Program-made: the position numbers and the translations under genes
Assembly: GCA_020723105.1 (NCBI GenBank)
Contig: DYJL01000005.1
Coordinates: forward strand, 62,001 to 126,000
DNA: 64,000 nucleotides
Reading direction: 5' to 3'
Origin: Nitrospira japonica
Lineage (GTDB): Bacteria > Nitrospirota > Thermodesulfovibrionia > UBA6902
Shown: piece after piece, positions 26,275-34,600 of the stretch
Layout: every line of letters starts with the position of its first letter
Numbering within the stretch: the stretch's first letter is position 1
The notes under the pieces: generated by a model
Seen by the model: the letters and a program-made list of their open reading frames with translations, nothing else
Databases searched by the model: none
What the model was told of the DNA's origin: nothing

Positions 26275-27849
26275 CTATCGCTTCTTCGCCTTTGCGAGTT
26301 GTATCCGTATCTTCCTGCCGTGGATAACGGCGTTATCTATGGAGCTTATTACTTTTTCTGCGAGATCATAAGGCACTTCAACATAACTGAATTTATCGAA
26401 CAACTTGATGTTCCCGATTTTTTTACCGGGGATATTTGCGCCCGATGCGATGGATCTGACAATGTCTCCAACTTTTATCTTATCATTCCTGCCGATGGTC
26501 ATGAACAGCTTTGCATAATTGCCTTTTGATGATAAATCAGTCTTTCCGATTTCTTCAATTTCATCAATATCAATACTGGAAAACATAAGACTTAATGCAG
26601 AGGCAGCTATATCATGCAGCGAATATTTATTGGAAAGCTCTTTAACAACAGGAAGATATTCGGTGTGCTTTCCATTCTCTACTGCATTATCAATCTCATT
26701 CAGAATTTCCTGTTCACGGGCTTTTTTGACGTCATCTATTGTAGGCAGTTTTGCCTTGTTAATTTTTGTTTTTGCAGACAGTTCTATCTGCTTTAATTGT
26801 CTGAATTCTCTTGGAGTGACAAAGGTAATGGCAATGCCGGACTTGCCCATCCTCCCGGTCCTTCCAATACGGTGAATATAACTGTCAGGGTTCTGGGGTA
26901 TGCTGTAATTTATTACATGTGATACATCGGTGATATCAAGCCCTCTTGCCGCAACATCAGTGGCCACCAGGATATCAATATCGCCTTTTCTGAATTTCTG
27001 CATCATCTCATCCCTGTGAGATTGTGTAAAGTCTCCGTGTATGGCCCCTGCGTAGTATCCCATTTGCTGGAGTTTGACGGATACGTCGTCCACTTCTGTC
27101 TTTGTATGACAGAAAATCAGAGTGAGAGTCGGCTCTTCAACATCCAGCAGCCGGGTCAGCGCCTTTATCTTGTCCTCATTCCTGACTTCGTAAAATACCT
27201 GTTTGATTTTTGGAACAATCATGCTGTTGACTTCTACAGAGACCTTTTTGGGGTGGTTCATATATTTAGCTGCAATGCGTATAATCTCTTTCGGCATTGT
27301 CGCTGAAAAAAGCATGGTCTGTCTTTCTGAAGGAATTTCATTCAGGATTGTTTCAATATCGTCAATAAAACCCATATTAAGCATCTCATCAGCCTCATCA
27401 AGTATCAGAAATCTGATGTTCTTAAGACTAAGGGTCTTTCTTTTCATATGGTCAATTACACGTCCTGGAGTTCCTACGACAATATCAACGCCCTTTTTAA
27501 GAGACATTATTTGCCTGTCAATAGATTGGCCGCCGTAGATGGGAACTGTTAGTATGCCTTTGTTTTTACCGAGCTTGTTTAATTCCTGTGCTACCTGTAC
27601 AGCCAGCTCGCGTGTTGGTGCAAGAATGATTGCAAAAGGAGTCTTGCCTCTTTTGCCTTTCTCAATGATTGGTATGCCGAAGGCCGCGGTTTTGCCTGTG
27701 CCGGTTTGCGCCTGGCCGATAATATCAAGTCCTTCCATTGCAGGAGGAATGGCTATCTCCTGTATAGGTGTTGGCTGTTCAAAGCCCATTTCTGAAACCG
27801 CATTAAGCACTTCGTCCGAGAGGTTGAAATTATAGAATCTTTTGTACAT
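26275..27849 (-). CDS. deaD: DEAD-box RNA helicase (CshA/DeaD-like)
   Basis: ATP-dependent RNA helicase for ribosome assembly or mRNA turnover, often cold-induced. In 524 residues the Q motif (GFEQPTPIQEIAIP), motif I (AQTGTGKTAAFGIP), DEAD box (LILDEADEML), SAT (LFSATMP) and motif VI (YIHRIGRTGRMGKSG) are in order. From about 445 there is a DbpA-type RNA-binding domain (KLFMTIGRNDKIKVGDIV, GKKIGNIKLFDKFSYVEV). The 5' leader contains a terminator hairpin about 110 bases upstream of the start codon, suggesting attenuation. Confidence 0.93.
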   Translation of the reverse strand: MYKRFYNFNLSDEVLNAVSEMGFEQPTPIQEIAIPPAMEGLDIIGQAQTGTGKTAAFGIPIIEKGKRGKTPFAIILAPTRELAVQVAQELNKLGKNKGILTVPIYGGQSIDRQIMSLKKGVDIVVGTPGRVIDHMKRKTLSLKNIRFLILDEADEMLNMGFIDDIETILNEIPSERQTMLFSATMPKEIIRIAAKYMNHPKKVSVEVNSMIVPKIKQVFYEVRNEDKIKALTRLLDVEEPTLTLIFCHTKTEVDDVSVKLQQMGYYAGAIHGDFTQSHRDEMMQKFRKGDIDILVATDVAARGLDITDVSHVINYSIPQNPDSYIHRIGRTGRMGKSGIAITFVTPREFRQLKQIELSAKTKINKAKLPTIDDVKKAREQEILNEIDNAVENGKHTEYLPVVKELSNKYSLHDIAASALSLMFSSIDIDEIEEIGKTDLSSKGNYAKLFMTIGRNDKIKVGDIVRSIASGANIPGKKIGNIKLFDKFSYVEVPYDLAEKVISSIDNAVIHGRKIRIQLAKAKKR

Positions 27850-27867
27850 CTTTCTCCTTAATTAATA

Positions 27868-27951
27868 AAAGGTTAATTGGTTTAATTAGTTGTATTGGTT
27901 GAATTAGTTAACCAATAAAACAATAAAACTAATAGAACCAATAGAACTTGT
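27868..27951. repeat. A/T-rich inverted simple-repeat arrays
   Basis: Left part: two copies of a 16-mer (ATTGGTTTAATTAGTT and ATTGGTTGAATTAGTT). Right part: CAATAAAA twice, then CTAATAGAA and CCAATAGAA, complementary in character to the left part (ATTGGTT versus AACCAAT). Together they could fold into a long weak hairpin in the helicase leader. Confidence 0.6.
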
Positions 27952-27957
27952 TTATAA

Positions 27958-27994
27958 ATAAAAAAAAGCCGCAAACTCAAAAGCTTTTGCGGCC
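27958..27994 (-). terminator. Terminator hairpin in the helicase leader (candidate attenuator)
   Basis: On the minus strand GCCGCAAA pairs with TTTGCGGC (27986-27993 with 27968-27975) and is followed by nine T. It lies upstream of the helicase start codon, and no minus-strand gene precedes it. It is therefore more likely leader attenuation than the end of another transcript. Confidence 0.7.
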
Positions 27995-28165
27995 CGTTAT
28001 TCGTCAAAAACTTCAGAAAATCAAGCTTACTATGGCACAGATGAAAAATAAAAATCAACTTTTTTATATTTATGGCATATTAACTCTTGAATAAATCTAA
28101 CTACTTAACGCATAATGTTAACTTAAGAAAAATTAAGATAGGATTTACAGTTCTTGGGAGTGAAA

Positions 28166-29512
28166 TTGGAAAAACGGTCTGTAAATGTTGGAATTATTGG
28201 ATTTGGGACAGTCGGTTCCGGAACAGCAAAGATTCTTTTAAGAAAACAGAATGAACTTAGACATAAACTTGGCTTCCCCGTTGTATTAAGGAATATTGCT
28301 GATGTTGATGTGAAAAAAGACAGAGGGATTAAGCTTTCCAAAGACGTTCTTATTAATGATGCGCATAGAATTTTGAACAATCCGGAGATTGATATTGTAG
28401 TAGAATTAATTGGGGGGATACATCCTGCAAAAGAATTTATCCTCCAGGCTATAAAAAATGGAAAACACGTTGTAACGGCCAATAAAGCATTGCTTGCTAC
28501 TGACGGGCAAGAGATATTTAAGGCTGCAAGAAAGCACTGTGTAGATATTGGTTTTGAGGCCTCTGTAGCCGGCAGCATACCGATTATTAAGATTATCAGA
28601 GAGTCGCTTGTTGGCAACAAAATTCAAAGCATCTATGGGATTATTAACGGAACATCAAACTATATTTTGACAAAGATGACAGAAGAGGGAGTTGATTTCA
28701 CATCCGCCTTAAAAGAGGCTCAGGCACTCGGCTATGCAGAGGCGGACCCGACCTTTGACATTGAAGGTATTGATTCTGCACACAAGCTTACAATTCTTGC
28801 GTCGCTTTCTTTTGGCATCCCGTTCTCTTTCAAAAAGATTTACACTGAAGGAATAACAAAGATAACACCGCTGGACATTCAGTTTGCATCGGAGTTTGGA
28901 TACAAAATAAAATTACTGGCAATTGCAAAACAGGCTGGCAATGATGTTGAGATCCGGGTACATCCGACCATGCTTTCGAAGGGGCATCTTATTGCCAAGG
29001 TGGATGGTGTTTTTAATGCAATCTATATTGAAGGAGATGCTGCAGGTTCCCAATTATATTATGGCAGGGGCGCCGGTGAAATGCCGACAGGAAGTGCCGT
29101 AGTAAGCGACATTATGGATATAGCAGGAAATATAATTAAAACACAGGGGACAGTCGCCTCAGGCGACCCGCCGAGGCGGGAACATAGAACACAGACAAAA
29201 AATTGGATACAGGATACAGGCTGCAGGATTAAGAAGATGGAGGACATACAGACTTGTTATTATCTGCGCTTTTCAGCGCTTGATAAACCGGGTGTTTTAT
29301 CCAAGATATCAGGAATACTTGGGAGTTATAATATAAGTATAAAATCCATGATACAGAAAGGAAGAAAGATACAGAAGGCAGTGCCTGTTGTAATGATGAC
29401 GCATGAGGCAAAGGAGAAAGACTTTGTATTGGCACTGAAAGAAATTGACAGGCTTTCGATTGTATCAGGAAAAACTGTTTATTTACGGGTAGAGGGGGGG
29501 GAATTAATATGA
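28166..29512 (+). CDS. hom: Homoserine dehydrogenase
   Basis: Reduces aspartate semialdehyde to homoserine with NAD(P)H, the branch to threonine and methionine. The start is not certain. TTG 28166 has GGGAG five bases upstream; TTG 28154 and GTG 28160 are in the same frame. The NAD domain starts GIIGFGTVGSGTAKIL. VVELIGG, TANKALLA and the catalytic region YAEADPTFDIEGIDSAHKL follow. A C-terminal ACT domain (YLRFSALDKPGVLSKISGIL) suggests feedback control by threonine. The linker between catalytic and ACT domains (about residues 329-358) is encoded by simple repeats. The TGA overlaps the next ATG. Confidence 0.95.
   Translation: MEKRSVNVGIIGFGTVGSGTAKILLRKQNELRHKLGFPVVLRNIADVDVKKDRGIKLSKDVLINDAHRILNNPEIDIVVELIGGIHPAKEFILQAIKNGKHVVTANKALLATDGQEIFKAARKHCVDIGFEASVAGSIPIIKIIRESLVGNKIQSIYGIINGTSNYILTKMTEEGVDFTSALKEAQALGYAEADPTFDIEGIDSAHKLTILASLSFGIPFSFKKIYTEGITKITPLDIQFASEFGYKIKLLAIAKQAGNDVEIRVHPTMLSKGHLIAKVDGVFNAIYIEGDAAGSQLYYGRGAGEMPTGSAVVSDIMDIAGNIIKTQGTVASGDPPRREHRTQTKNWIQDTGCRIKKMEDIQTCYYLRFSALDKPGVLSKISGILGSYNISIKSMIQKGRKIQKAVPVVMMTHEAKEKDFVLALKEIDRLSIVSGKTVYLRVEGGELI
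29205..29232. repeat. Heptamer array inside hom
   Basis: Four in-phase heptamers GGATACA, GGATACA, GGCTGCA, GGATTAA lie in the coding sequence for the hom linker. They are preceded by AACATAG AACACAG. The array keeps the reading frame open. Confidence 0.8.
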
Positions 29513-29757
29513 ATGATATAAAAATAGATAAATATTTGGATATAAGAGGTGAAGTTTGTCCTTATACTTTGGTAAAATCCAAGCTCGCAGTTGAAAACAT
29601 TGAGGTCGGACAAATTCTTGAGATTATATTAGACTATCCGGAGGCTGCAAGCAGTATACCAAAGGCCATGCTTAATTACGGACATTCAGTTTTAAAAGTG
29701 GAAAAAGTAAATCCGAAGGAATGGATTATCCATGTAAGAAAAGAGGTTGAAGACTAA
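29509..29757 (+). CDS. TusA-family sulfurtransferase
   Basis: 82-residue sulfur-relay protein of the TusA/SirA family. The catalytic Cys sits in DIRGEVCPYTLVKSK (about residues 12-26), where TusA proteins carry persulfide sulfur. It overlaps hom by four bases and is directly followed by the MoeB/ThiF-like gene, so it probably supplies sulfur to the adenylated carrier protein encoded 2 kb downstream. Assignment to tRNA thiolation is not supported by neighbours. Confidence 0.9.
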   Translation: MNDIKIDKYLDIRGEVCPYTLVKSKLAVENIEVGQILEIILDYPEAASSIPKAMLNYGHSVLKVEKVNPKEWIIHVRKEVED

Positions 29758-30558
29758 ATGGAATTCACGGAAGAACAACTTAAAAGATACAGCAGACATA
29801 TAATCCTGCCCGAGGTCGGGGGCAAGGGACAGCAGAAGATATCAAATGCAAAGGTTCTTATAGTCGGGGCTGGAGGGCTTGGTTGTCCGGTGGGCTATTA
29901 TCTTGCAGCAGCGGGTGTAGGCACTTTGGCGCTGGTTGACAATGATGCTGTTGAACTCAGCAACCTGCAGAGACAGATTGCACACAGTGTAAAAACGCTT
30001 GGTGTAAATAAGGCTGATTCGGCAAAGCAGACCTTTGAGGCCTTAAATCCGGATGTCAATGTGGTTGCCATAAAGGAGAGAATTAACAGCAAAAACATTC
30101 TGGACCTGATAAAAGATTATGATGTTATAGTTGATGGAACTGATAATTTCCCTACACGTTATCTTATTAATGATGCGTGTGTCATGCTGAGAAAACCCCT
30201 TGTCAGCGGAGCCATTCTCCGTTTTGAAGGGCAGATTACTACAATACTGCCTGGTGAAGGTCCGTGCTATCGGTGTCTTTTTGAAGAACCGCCACCGGCA
30301 GGTTTGGTCCCTTCATGTCAGGAAGCAGGAGTGCTTGGTGTATTACCGGGCGTTATCGGCGCACTCCAGGCCACAGAGGTTCTTAAATTGATTCTTGGCA
30401 AGGGGAAACCTTTAAAGGGCGAGTTGCTGATATATGATGCTCTCGGAGTAAACTTCAGAAAGGTCAGGATTCCGAAAAATAATGATTGCTCGATGTGCGG
30501 CAAGGATCCAAAGATCAAGGAATTGTCAGATATTCCGGAGCAGTATTGTTCAATATAG
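29758..30558 (+). CDS. E1-like adenylyltransferase (MoeB/ThiF/HesA family)
   Basis: Adenylates the C-terminal glycine of a ubiquitin-like sulfur carrier such as MoaD, ThiS or CysO. In 266 residues the Rossmann start GAGGLGCPVGYYLAAAGVG, the Asp/Arg set DNDAVELSNLQRQ, DGTDNFPTRYLIND and the zinc cysteines CYRC and CSMC are present. It starts immediately after the tusA-like stop. The carrier gene at 31921 is the likely substrate. No molybdopterin or thiamine genes are adjacent, so a role in sulfur amino-acid synthesis is favoured. Confidence 0.9.
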   Translation: MEFTEEQLKRYSRHIILPEVGGKGQQKISNAKVLIVGAGGLGCPVGYYLAAAGVGTLALVDNDAVELSNLQRQIAHSVKTLGVNKADSAKQTFEALNPDVNVVAIKERINSKNILDLIKDYDVIVDGTDNFPTRYLINDACVMLRKPLVSGAILRFEGQITTILPGEGPCYRCLFEEPPPAGLVPSCQEAGVLGVLPGVIGALQATEVLKLILGKGKPLKGELLIYDALGVNFRKVRIPKNNDCSMCGKDPKIKELSDIPEQYCSI

Positions 30559-30603
30559 ATTATGTGAGGTTACATCAATTAATTACGATGAAAAGGAGTA
30601 GTA

Positions 30604-31842
30604 ATGGGTTTTGTTAAAGGACTGAAATGCAGGGAGTGCGGAAGGGAGTACTCTGTGGCACCCATTTATGTCTGTGAATTTTGTTTTGGCCCTCTGGAAG
30701 TTGTCTACGACTATGACGGCATAAAAAAGATTTTAACAAGAGAAACAATTACCTCAAGGCCTCAGAATTTATGGCGCTACAAGGAATTATTGCCGATAGA
30801 CGGAGAGCCTACAATCGGTCTCAATTCGGGGTTTACCCCTCTTGTAAAGGCAGATAAGCTCGCAAAAACCATAGGGGTAAAAGAACTGTATATAAAGGAT
30901 GATACGGTTACCCATCCTACACTTTCTTTTAAAGACAGAGTAGTTGCCGTGGCGCTTTCCAAGGCGAGGGAATTCGGATTTGATACGGTAGCCTGCGCTT
31001 CTACGGGCAACCTGGCTCACTCGGTGTCGGCCCATGGAGCTGCAGGAGATTTTAAAAGATTCATTTTTATTCCTGCCAGTCTTGAACAAAGCAAGATAGT
31101 TGCGTCGCTTGTATATGAACCCAATCTTATCGCTGTGGATGGCAATTACGATGAGGTGAACAGATTATGCAGTGAAGTGGCCAATAAATATCGCTGGGCC
31201 TTTGTAAACATAAATATCAGGCCCTTCTATGCAGAAGGCTCAAAGACGCAGGGTTACGAAATTGTTGAGCAGCTTGGATGGAAAGCCCCTGATGCTGTTG
31301 TGGTTCCATCTGCAAGCGGTTCTCTGCTTACAAAAATATGGAAGAGTTTAAAGGAAATGAAGCAGATAGGACTGATTGACAAACTAAATACAAAAGTATT
31401 TTCTGCGCAGGCCACTGGCTGCTCGCCAATAGTTGCTGCTATAAAATCCGGAGTTGATGTAATAAAGCCTGTGAAACCAGATACGATTGCCAAGTCCCTT
31501 GCTATAGGAAATCCTGCCGACGGGTTCTACGCTACACAGGTTGTGAAGGAAAGCGGCGGATTTGGTGAGGATGTTTCAGACCCGGAAATAGTAGATGCAA
31601 TTAAACTGCTTGCAAAAACTGAAGGAATATTTGCAGAGACTGCGGGTGGTGTTACCTTGGCTTCTGCGATAAAGCTGATAAAAGGAGGATATATAAAAGA
31701 AGACAGTGTGACTGTACTTTGTATCACTGGCAATGGTCTCAAAACCAAGGAGGCCTTAACAGGACATACTGGCGAACCTTATTATATTCAGCCTAATCTC
31801 AAGTCCTTTGAAGAGACATTAAAGAAGATAAAAGAGAAATAA
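30604..31842 (+). CDS. thrC: Threonine-synthase-like PLP enzyme with N-terminal zinc ribbon
   Basis: Fold-type II PLP enzyme of 412 residues. An N-terminal zinc ribbon (CRECGREY...CEFCFGP) precedes the catalytic domain with the PLP lysine in LSFKDRVVA, ASTGNLAHSVSAHGAAG and GNPADGFYATQVV. By family it converts O-phosphohomoserine to threonine. A second threonine synthase gene lies 0.7 kb downstream. This copy sits between the E1-like and MoaD-like genes, so it may instead use a thiocarboxylated carrier for sulfhydrylation (inference). AAAAGGAG precedes the ATG. Confidence 0.88.
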   Translation: MGFVKGLKCRECGREYSVAPIYVCEFCFGPLEVVYDYDGIKKILTRETITSRPQNLWRYKELLPIDGEPTIGLNSGFTPLVKADKLAKTIGVKELYIKDDTVTHPTLSFKDRVVAVALSKAREFGFDTVACASTGNLAHSVSAHGAAGDFKRFIFIPASLEQSKIVASLVYEPNLIAVDGNYDEVNRLCSEVANKYRWAFVNINIRPFYAEGSKTQGYEIVEQLGWKAPDAVVVPSASGSLLTKIWKSLKEMKQIGLIDKLNTKVFSAQATGCSPIVAAIKSGVDVIKPVKPDTIAKSLAIGNPADGFYATQVVKESGGFGEDVSDPEIVDAIKLLAKTEGIFAETAGGVTLASAIKLIKGGYIKEDSVTVLCITGNGLKTKEALTGHTGEPYYIQPNLKSFEETLKKIKEK

Positions 31843-31845
31843 ACA

Positions 31846-31876
31846 AGTGTCAGTATCAGTAAAAAACGCTGACACT
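31846..31876. other. Intergenic hairpin between thrC-like and moaD-like genes
   Basis: An 8-bp perfect stem, AGTGTCAG with CTGACACT, has a 15-base loop and is followed by ACTATTC-type heptamer sequence. There is no T tract, so it is not a typical terminator. It could tune expression between the two genes. Confidence 0.5.
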
Positions 31877-31920
31877 ATTCACTGTCACTCATAATAATTA
31901 TTCATAAGGGAGGGATTTTA

Positions 31921-32208
31921 ATGGCAGTCAAAGTAAAAATACCTGTACCCCTTCAAAGACTTACACAGGGGAAAGACGAAGTCGAAGGTGAAGCAGGCAC
32001 TATCATATCGCTTATTAGTAACCTTGATCAGAAGTATCCCGGACTTGGAGAGAGGATATCTGAAGGAGGAAAACTAAGAAGATTTGTTAATGTTTATGTG
32101 AACGAAGAGGATGTAAGATTTCTCAACAATGAAGCAACTGCAGTTAATGACGGCGATGAAGTCTCTATAGTACCTGCTATTGCAGGGGGAATAGAAAACA
32201 GCGTTTAG
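31921..32208 (+). CDS. MoaD/ThiS/CysO-like sulfur carrier with short C-terminal tail
   Basis: Ubiquitin-like beta-grasp protein of 95 residues. Sulfur carriers of this family end in Gly-Gly, which is adenylated and converted to a thiocarboxylate. Here GG is at 89-90 and is followed by IENSV, so five residues would have to be removed before activation. Tails of this kind are known in carriers processed by JAMM peptidases (for example HcyS/HcyD), but no such gene is visible here. GGGAGGG precedes the ATG. The stop codon overlaps the first heptamer of an AGTGATT-type array, so the tail may be recent. Confidence 0.88.
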   Translation: MAVKVKIPVPLQRLTQGKDEVEGEAGTIISLISNLDQKYPGLGERISEGGKLRRFVNVYVNEEDVRFLNNEATAVNDGDEVSIVPAIAGGIENSV

Positions 32209-32250
32209 TGATTAGTGGTTAGTGAGAACATTGACTCACTGACTGCTAAG
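32204..32250. repeat. Heptamer array overlapping the moaD-like stop codon
   Basis: TTTAGTG, ATTAGTG, GTTAGTG in phase, then a short gap and the inverted CTCACTGACTGCTAA. The TAG of the carrier gene lies in the first unit. Confidence 0.7.
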
Positions 32251-32275
32251 TACGTTTTAAAAGGGGAGCTATATA

Positions 32276-32512
32276 ATGAAGAAAAGAGTAAAACTGACAT
32301 TTCCACAGCAGCTTATAAGAGAACCTGTAATATTTATGATGGCCAAGAAATATGACATAATGCCGAATATCAGAAGGGCGCGTGTGACAGAGACTGTTGG
32401 TGAGATGATCCTCGAACTCGAAGGTGAGAATGAGAATATAGAAAAGGGCATAGAGTTCCTGAGGCAGCAGGGTATTAATGTGGAACTTGTGGAAGGTGAT
32501 ATAGTCGAATAA
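32276..32512 (+). CDS. NIL-domain protein
   Basis: 78 residues forming a single NIL domain (RVKLTFPQQLIREPVIFMMA, NIRRARVTETVGEMILELEG). NIL domains occur at the C-terminus of MetN and in proteins for homocysteine synthesis in anaerobes, and they bind sulfur amino acids or act in sulfur transfer. Here it sits between the sulfur carrier and a threonine synthase gene, supporting a role in sulfur amino-acid synthesis. AAAAGGGG precedes the ATG. Confidence 0.88.
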   Translation: MKKRVKLTFPQQLIREPVIFMMAKKYDIMPNIRRARVTETVGEMILELEGENENIEKGIEFLRQQGINVELVEGDIVE

Positions 32513-33582
32513 TGATGCAGGTGTGGAAAGGACTTATCAATCAATACAGCAAGTTTCTCCCTGTCTCAGAGAAAACGCCAGTTATTACTCTCCATGAAGG
32601 TAACACTCCTTTAATAAAGGCCTCCCATATTGAAGAAATCATCAAGGAAGAAATAAATTTATATTTTAAGTTTGAAGGTGCTAACCCCACAGGTTCTTTC
32701 AAAGACCGCGGAATGACTCTGGCTATTTCAAAGGCTGCTGAAGAAAATGCCAGAGCTGTTATCTGTGCTTCAACAGGCAACACATCTGCTTCAGCCTCTG
32801 CATATTCTGCAAGGGCCGGTATATCCTGTATTGTCATTATTCCTGAAGGCAAAATTGCCATGGGTAAACTTGCCCAGGCCATGATACACGGCGCCATGGT
32901 GATTCAGATTGACGGCAACTTTGATGATGCCCTGAATATGGTTAAAGAGATTGTGGCGAAGTATCCCATCGTACTTGTAAATTCCCTGAATCCCTTCAGA
33001 ATAGAGGGCCAGAAAACAGCGGCTTTTGAGGTCTGCGATCAGCTGGGCCAGTCTCCTGTTTATCATGCCCTTCCTGTGGGCAATGCGGGAAATATAACTG
33101 CGTACTGGAAAGGTTATAAAGAATATTATGCAACGGGGAGAATTAAAGCGTTTCCCAAAATGATCGGCTTTCAGGCTGCAGGGGCGGCGCCTATTGTGCT
33201 GGGCCATCCGGTTGAGAAACCTGAAACCCTGGCCACGGCCATCAGAATCGGCAATCCGGCAAGCTGGAAAAGTGCAATTGCTGCAAGAGATGAATCCGGC
33301 GGGAAGATAGATGCTGTAACAGACGATGAGATCCTTGAAGCGTATAAATTTATTGCTTCAAGAGAAGGAATATTCTGCGAACCTGCTTCAGCAGCTTCAC
33401 TGGCAGGGGTAATAAAATTATCAGGGCAGAATTATTTTTCAGCAGGTGATACAATCGTTTGCACTCTCACAGGCCATGGTTTAAAAGACCCCGATAATGC
33501 GCTTAAGGTTTCCACACAGCCTGTAAGAATAAAAGCAGAGCTGTCTGCATTGGAAGATGTATTAAGAGGGTGCTGTATATAA
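32512..33582 (+). CDS. thrC: Threonine synthase
   Basis: Fold-type II PLP enzyme converting O-phosphohomoserine to threonine, 356 residues. LHEGNTPLIKASHIEE, the PLP lysine in TGSFKDRGMTLAISKA, CASTGNTSASASAYSARAG, GNAGNITAYWKGYKEY and CEPASAASLAGVIKL match compact bacterial ThrC without a zinc ribbon. It overlaps the NIL gene (TAATG) and is probably translationally coupled. Of the two threonine-synthase-like genes this one has the more standard sequence, so it is the better candidate for true ThrC. Confidence 0.92.
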   Translation: MMQVWKGLINQYSKFLPVSEKTPVITLHEGNTPLIKASHIEEIIKEEINLYFKFEGANPTGSFKDRGMTLAISKAAEENARAVICASTGNTSASASAYSARAGISCIVIIPEGKIAMGKLAQAMIHGAMVIQIDGNFDDALNMVKEIVAKYPIVLVNSLNPFRIEGQKTAAFEVCDQLGQSPVYHALPVGNAGNITAYWKGYKEYYATGRIKAFPKMIGFQAAGAAPIVLGHPVEKPETLATAIRIGNPASWKSAIAARDESGGKIDAVTDDEILEAYKFIASREGIFCEPASAASLAGVIKLSGQNYFSAGDTIVCTLTGHGLKDPDNALKVSTQPVRIKAELSALEDVLRGCCI

Positions 33583-33583
33583 G

Positions 33584-34483
33584 CTACTGCAAAACCCCTC
33601 TGGCAATTTCAATGACTTTCCCGCCAATGTGAATATCAATTTTTTCCTTCGTCTTATCTGCTTTCAGATATAGCAGGGAGGGACGGTTTATTTCATACCC
33701 CTGTTCAACACGAATGTCAATATAGTCAGTGCCGAAATAATGGTGTTTTACAAGATATCCTGCAAGACACCCGTTACCGCTTCCTGTTGCCGGGTCTTCT
33801 GGTATTCCGTAATAATCGGCAAACATGCGCACATTTAGCTGGTTGTCTTCATTATATGTTTCCGGACAGAAAATGAGAATTGCTTTTGCGTCAGCTTTTT
33901 TTACCAGTTCGAAATAATTATCTTGTTCTATTCTTGCTTTTTTTACAGACACCAGTGTTTTTAAGGGAACCAGGATAAAAGGCAGTCCTGTGGAAACTTC
34001 TTCAACCGGAAACCTTGTATCAATTTCAGAGGTCCGTATATTCATAACTGATGCAATCTGATTTTTGTTGAAGGTCCTTCCGAAAGTCGGCTGCATTTGT
34101 TTCATAGTTAACCTGTCTGCTGTATTTTTTCTGTAGACAATCTCTATCGGTATCGGGCCTATCTTCAGATTTAAAAAAATTGTTTTTACAGGCTTCTTAA
34201 TTATTTCTTTCTGAATGATATATGCAGTGCCCAATGTGGGGTGCCCCGCAAAGGGGACCTCCTGTTCAGGAGTGAAAATCCGCACATCGTACCCGCCGTT
34301 TGTTATTCGTCCTGATAGTATGAAAGTCGTCTCAGAGAAATTGAACTCCCTTGCGATCATCTGCATTTCAGTATCTGAAAGTTTTTCTCCTCTGACAACG
34401 GCAAGCTGATTGCCTGTGTGCTTTTTTTCTGCAAAGACATCAACAAGGTAGAAGCAACGTTGTTTTATATTTTCTTTTGTCAT
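33584..34483 (-). CDS. PhzF-family isomerase-like protein
   Basis: 299 residues of the PhzF/diaminopimelate-epimerase fold. FYLVDVFAEKKHTGNQLAVV at the start, REFNFSETTFIL (catalytic Glu), FTPEQEVPFAGHPTLGTAYI and EDPATGSGNGCLAGYLV are the family signatures. PhzF itself isomerises a phenazine precursor, but most members have no known substrate, and nothing here indicates phenazine synthesis. It is convergent with thrC, one base between the stops, and stands alone on the minus strand. Confidence 0.9.
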   Translation of the reverse strand: MTKENIKQRCFYLVDVFAEKKHTGNQLAVVRGEKLSDTEMQMIAREFNFSETTFILSGRITNGGYDVRIFTPEQEVPFAGHPTLGTAYIIQKEIIKKPVKTIFLNLKIGPIPIEIVYRKNTADRLTMKQMQPTFGRTFNKNQIASVMNIRTSEIDTRFPVEEVSTGLPFILVPLKTLVSVKKARIEQDNYFELVKKADAKAILIFCPETYNEDNQLNVRMFADYYGIPEDPATGSGNGCLAGYLVKHHYFGTDYIDIRVEQGYEINRPSLLYLKADKTKEKIDIHIGGKVIEIARGVLQ

Positions 34484-34600
34484 GCACTGATATTAGCATA
34501 AAAAAGATTCCAAGTCTTCCATTTTATAAACTGGAAGAGTTAATATAATTTCAAACTTTTAACGGGTTAAACCAATTATCAATTTGCGAGGATTCACATT

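Larger units (their letters stand above)
27850..28165. other. Divergent intergenic region, helicase and hom leaders
   Basis: About 316 bases without a gene. It holds the helicase Shine-Dalgarno (near 27855), two A/T-rich inverted repeat arrays (27868-27951) and a minus-strand terminator-like hairpin (27958-27994). An A/T-rich stretch leading to the hom start follows. I see no RNA gene or riboswitch in the 28000-28150 part. Confidence 0.5.

Noticed and set aside
27958-27994. Terminator of the plus-strand aminotransferase gene
   Set aside because: The T tract is on the minus-strand side only, and the helicase gene lies between.
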